From assembly GCA_016745315.1 (NCBI GenBank), contig CP066886.1, positions 4,712,501 through 4,776,500 on the forward strand: a stretch of DNA of 64,000 bases, written 5' to 3'. This document shows positions 61,132 to 64,000 of this stretch, one piece after another. The stretch's first letter is position 1. Every line of letters starts with the position of its first letter. This DNA is from Arthrospira sp. PCC 9108. Lineage in GTDB: Bacteria > Cyanobacteriota > Cyanobacteriia > Cyanobacteriales > Microcoleaceae. The notes under the pieces are model-generated. The model ran no database searches, was not told where the DNA came from, and saw only the letters and a program-made list of their open reading frames with translations. Position numbers and translations under genes: made by a program.

Positions 61132-62511
61132 TCACCCCTCAGTTTTTGCTGGGGGGCGGTTTGATAACTGTTCTAAAAAATATAGCCGATATAAATCACA
61201 GCCAATTTTAGCTAGGTTATCCTCAAAGTTAATTAATCCTAGACTTTCTAATTTATAAGCAGTAATCGCCTCTAAAGGTACACCCTTATCGGATTTTAAG
61301 ACTTTATTTAAAGCCAGATACAAAGACGAATCTTGTTGAATTGTTACTAATAAATCCCGCAAATGGGAACTATAAATTCCATCAGGTTGCCGGGCATTTT
61401 TGATTAAATTTTCCAGAGAAATCCCTGATTTACTAATAGTATAAAAAGCCAGTTGTACCAGATAAGGATGTCCACCCACCATAGAGATTAAGCCTTCTAG
61501 CCGTTTAAGTCCACTCTCCCCCGCCGCCCAACTTAACTCATATCTTAAAGCCAGAACTTGCACTTGTGGCGGTGTAAATTGGGGTAGTTTTAACACCAAA
61601 CCCACATTAAAAGGGGATTGATGTAACTGTAAAGGTACATAAACTTCGGTGCTATGAACTACAATTAAGCGCAAATTTTTCCAGAGTTGATTATGTTTAG
61701 ATAGTTCGTGCCACGATCGCAACATAGGCAAAAAATCACTAGCAATAACCGGATACTCAAACAGGCGGTTAACCTCATTCATAGCAATCACAATCGGGGT
61801 GTCTTTAGTGATGAATAGATATTCCTCAAAATACAGCCGACAGGAAACTTTAGTCCCTAAATCTATATCCCAATATTCATCTAGTTTCGGTGGTATCTTT
61901 AACTGCTTACTCGCATTAGCACAAAACCATCTGACCAGTTGTTCTAGGGAATTAAAAGTATCAGCGTCTACTTCCAAAAAATTCAGATAAACTGTACTAT
62001 ATCCCCAATCAACTGCTTGGGTTAACATCCTATTAAGTAGGGAACTTTTACCCATTTTCCGAGGTGCTTTAATCCTCACGACACAACCCGGTTGTTGCAG
62101 TTCATTATAGCCTATATCTTCAATGGGTGGACGTTCTATATAAAAGGGAGAGTTAATGGCAATTGGGCTCCCTGGGAGTTCGATATTACTGCCATCATTA
62201 GGATTGAATGAATTACCTGCAAAAGTTGCTAATTTCTGAACAGGGGGGGCAGTTAATGGTATCTGCTGGCGAGATTTAAGGACAAGTTTTAGATTTTTTT
62301 TGCTAACTTTTGTCCCCATAGCCTCGGAGAGTTCCTGCCATAATCGTCCACCAACTTCTTTAACATAATCATTAGCGTATGCAGATTTTTGGGAAATTTC
62401 ACTGTAGGTCTTACCGACCCATGATTCAGATAAAATTAAATGCTCAATGGGGGAAAGCGATCGCCCCAGGAATACTTCTTCTATAAGTTTTAAGGCTTCA
62501 GGAAAATTCAT
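61132..62511 (-). CDS. AAA-like ATPase with vMAP-type HTH domain
   Basis: 459 residues from ATG 62511 (MNFPEALKLIEEVFLGRSLS). The N-terminal HTH (ILSESWVGKTYSEISQKSAY) is followed by the AAA_35-type NTPase core: Walker A APRKMGKSSLLNR and Walker B PIVIAMNEVNRLF with the Asp shifted to Glu/Asn. A winged helix follows at the end. Such proteins are common in filamentous cyanobacteria and relate to STAND-type signalling ATPases. No effector domain is visible. It converges on the DHOD-like gene. Confidence 0.8.
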   Translation of the reverse strand: MNFPEALKLIEEVFLGRSLSPIEHLILSESWVGKTYSEISQKSAYANDYVKEVGGRLWQELSEAMGTKVSKKNLKLVLKSRQQIPLTAPPVQKLATFAGNSFNPNDGSNIELPGSPIAINSPFYIERPPIEDIGYNELQQPGCVVRIKAPRKMGKSSLLNRMLTQAVDWGYSTVYLNFLEVDADTFNSLEQLVRWFCANASKQLKIPPKLDEYWDIDLGTKVSCRLYFEEYLFITKDTPIVIAMNEVNRLFEYPVIASDFLPMLRSWHELSKHNQLWKNLRLIVVHSTEVYVPLQLHQSPFNVGLVLKLPQFTPPQVQVLALRYELSWAAGESGLKRLEGLISMVGGHPYLVQLAFYTISKSGISLENLIKNARQPDGIYSSHLRDLLVTIQQDSSLYLALNKVLKSDKGVPLEAITAYKLESLGLINFEDNLAKIGCDLYRLYFLEQLSNRPPAKTEG

Positions 62512-62660
62512 GCCAAGGCAGAATAATTGAGCAAGGGTAATTTGATATATAATCACACTTTACATATCATAACGAATATAAGACCCAAATACTTAGATTT
62601 GGGTCTTATATTCAAGCATCCCTAACAAGGGAATTGTGATGATCTGCTGAATAGCGATAT

Positions 62661-64000
62661 TTATTGCATTCTCATAGCAGCCACTTGGGAGGTAGAAAAC
62701 TCAGTTATTGCCCCCAATGCTACATCAAATAAGCGACTCGGTTTGAGGTCATCCTGAATTAAACCCCAGAGTCGTTGGACTTCAGCGGTATGTAGGCGAT
62801 CGTCTTCTGTCAACGCCATCACAATTTGACGACGGAGAAAACTACCCTCCTCTGAAAACAGATATTGTAAACCTAGCTGTGCGGTGGGGAGAATATCAAA
62901 ATTGCCGTCAGTTTGAGCGATCGTAATCATATTTTCCAGACGATGCCACTGGAAGCGGCCATCTTTAAATAAAACCTCAATCAACCGTCGTCGCAAAGCC
63001 GGAGTTTCTCCCTTCAACAACCGACGCGCCACATAGGGATAAGCCACCTCCACGATTTTAAAATCCGGGTCAAGACTGAGGGCAATTCCCTCCTGAGTTA
63101 TTAGAGACCGAATAATCAGGGCAAATTTTGCCGGAACCCGGAAGGGGTAATCATACATCAATTCCGAGAAACTATCGGTAATAGTTTTAAAGTTAAAATC
63201 CTTAACACTCTCCCCAATAATATCCCCCATAACCGCCTCTAAAGCCGGAATAATTGGAGCCATATTAGTATGAGGTGCTAAAAATCCCAACCTGACAAAA
63301 TCCTCCGCCAACTCCTTATAGTCTTTATTGATTAAATGAACTACGGAATCAACCAGAGTTTCCTTAGTTTGCTGGCTTAACTGATCCATCATGCCAAAAT
63401 CAATAAATGCCATGCGACCATCAGGCATAGCAAAAAGATTTCCGGGGTGGGGGTCAGCATGGAAAAAACCGAACTCTAGCAGTTGTCGCAAGCCACTGGT
63501 CACACCGACAAAAATCATTTTATTCATGTCCAAACCTGCCGCTTGGACACTTTCAATATCGGTCAACTTCAAGCCGTTAATCCACTCTAAGACTAACACC
63601 TGATTGCTGGTATATTTCCAATAGATTGAGGGAACTTTGACCGTTGGATCATCATCAAAATAGGTGGCAAACCTTTCAGCATTTCGACCCTCATTAATAT
63701 AGTCGATTTCCTCAAATAATTTGAACCCAAATTCATCGACAATTAGGGTTAAATCATGACCCAAATTCAGGGGTAAAATGGGAGACAACCAACCCGCCGC
63801 CCAACGCATTAAATACAGATCCAGGGTGAGAGTTGGTAACAGGAATGGTCTTTGCACCTTAACGGCGACCTCTTCCCCTGTCAAAAGTTGTGCCTTATAG
63901 ACCTGACCCAAACTGGCGGCGGCTACGGGTTCAGGGGAAATTTCTCGGAAAACACTATCTAAATCGCGATCGAGTTCTTTCTCGATGATCGCCATGGCGA
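62661..64000 (-). CDS. ABC1/UbiB-family kinase-like protein (5' end outside window)
   Basis: At least 444 residues, reading from beyond the right edge. EPVAAASLGQVYKAQL is the alanine-rich loop, VAVKVQRP the lysine motif, HADPHPGNLFAM the catalytic region and MAFIDFGMMDQL the metal-binding DFG, all typical of ABC1/ADCK/UbiB atypical kinases. The ATG at 63995 is internal: the family's N-terminal helices would lie outside the window. These proteins act at membranes in quinone or lipid metabolism; cyanobacteria have several copies. Confidence 0.93.
   Translation of the reverse strand, partial: AMAIIEKELDRDLDSVFREISPEPVAAASLGQVYKAQLLTGEEVAVKVQRPFLLPTLTLDLYLMRWAAGWLSPILPLNLGHDLTLIVDEFGFKLFEEIDYINEGRNAERFATYFDDDPTVKVPSIYWKYTSNQVLVLEWINGLKLTDIESVQAAGLDMNKMIFVGVTSGLRQLLEFGFFHADPHPGNLFAMPDGRMAFIDFGMMDQLSQQTKETLVDSVVHLINKDYKELAEDFVRLGFLAPHTNMAPIIPALEAVMGDIIGESVKDFNFKTITDSFSELMYDYPFRVPAKFALIIRSLITQEGIALSLDPDFKIVEVAYPYVARRLLKGETPALRRRLIEVLFKDGRFQWHRLENMITIAQTDGNFDILPTAQLGLQYLFSEEGSFLRRQIVMALTEDDRLHTAEVQRLWGLIQDDLKPSRLFDVALGAITEFSTSQVAAMRMQ

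Noticed and set aside
1..64000. tRNA or rRNA genes
   Set aside because: No cloverleaf-like segment or rRNA signature was noticed by eye; a tRNA search was not run.

Overview
The window looks like a chromosomal piece of a filamentous cyanobacterium, most likely Arthrospira/Limnospira (Spirulina). The evidence is the very frequent HIP1 octamer GCGATCGC, the plastid-type genes ycf46 and ycf35, a bidirectional Hox [NiFe] hydrogenase operon with an hcp gene inside it, and pyruvate:ferredoxin oxidoreductase next to a dihydroorotate-dehydrogenase-like gene. The genus is an inference.

Layout. 1-4.5 kb: housekeeping genes (aroA, rimO, an MscS channel, a small [2Fe-2S] protein) with a tandem hairpin repeat after aroA. 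4.5-6.8 kb: a truncated haemagglutination-domain gene abutting an IS110-family (DEDD) recombinase whose upstream non-coding region is rich in hairpins. 6.8-19.3 kb: an accessory island with a ribbon-helix-helix gene carrying a possible -1 frameshift site, a winged-helix gene, a catalytic-domain-only tyrosine recombinase, and about a dozen unrecognised, mostly co-oriented genes that look like a virus or plasmid module. Many genes here are broken by in-frame stops or single-base changes in homopolymers. 19.3-22.5 kb: a duplicated HAD fragment and two near-identical Uma2-family genes around a broken VapBC-like pair. 22.6-27.0 kb: a gliding-type ABC transporter (GldA/GldF/GldG-like plus DUF4340), the GldG-like gene being frameshifted. 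27-35.3 kb: a CBS/coiled-coil signalling protein, a GAF hybrid kinase, nanE-like, rnz, a CrtI-type carotenoid desaturase and an SGNH-like lipoprotein. 35.5-38.0 kb: RHH gene, ycf46, ycf35. 38.1-44.5 kb: HAD remnants and an intact HAD gene, a vMAP-type HTH gene and a VWA/PP2C/kinase triad. 44.9 kb: glycosyltransferase-like gene. 46-55.3 kb (minus strand): hoxE-hoxF-hcp-hoxU-hoxY-hoxH-[2Fe-2S]-PAS-SpoIIE-type phosphatase-hoxW. 55.7 kb on: hypC behind a near-consensus Fur box, nifJ, the dihydroorotate-dehydrogenase-like gene, an AAA-like HTH protein, and an ABC1/UbiB kinase cut by the window edge.

How the genes work together. The hox operon, hypC, hoxW and nifJ form a fermentative and redox module. 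NifJ reduces ferredoxin or flavodoxin from pyruvate, HoxEFUYH exchanges electrons with protons, HypC and HoxW mature HoxH, and Hcp handles reactive nitrogen. The PAS and phosphatase proteins downstream probably sense or signal. The island at 7-19 kb is the least explained part. It has replication- or integration-like genes at one end and no recognisable capsid, terminase or conjugation hallmark. Several of its genes are disrupted, so it is either a decaying element or a sequence with uncorrected base errors.
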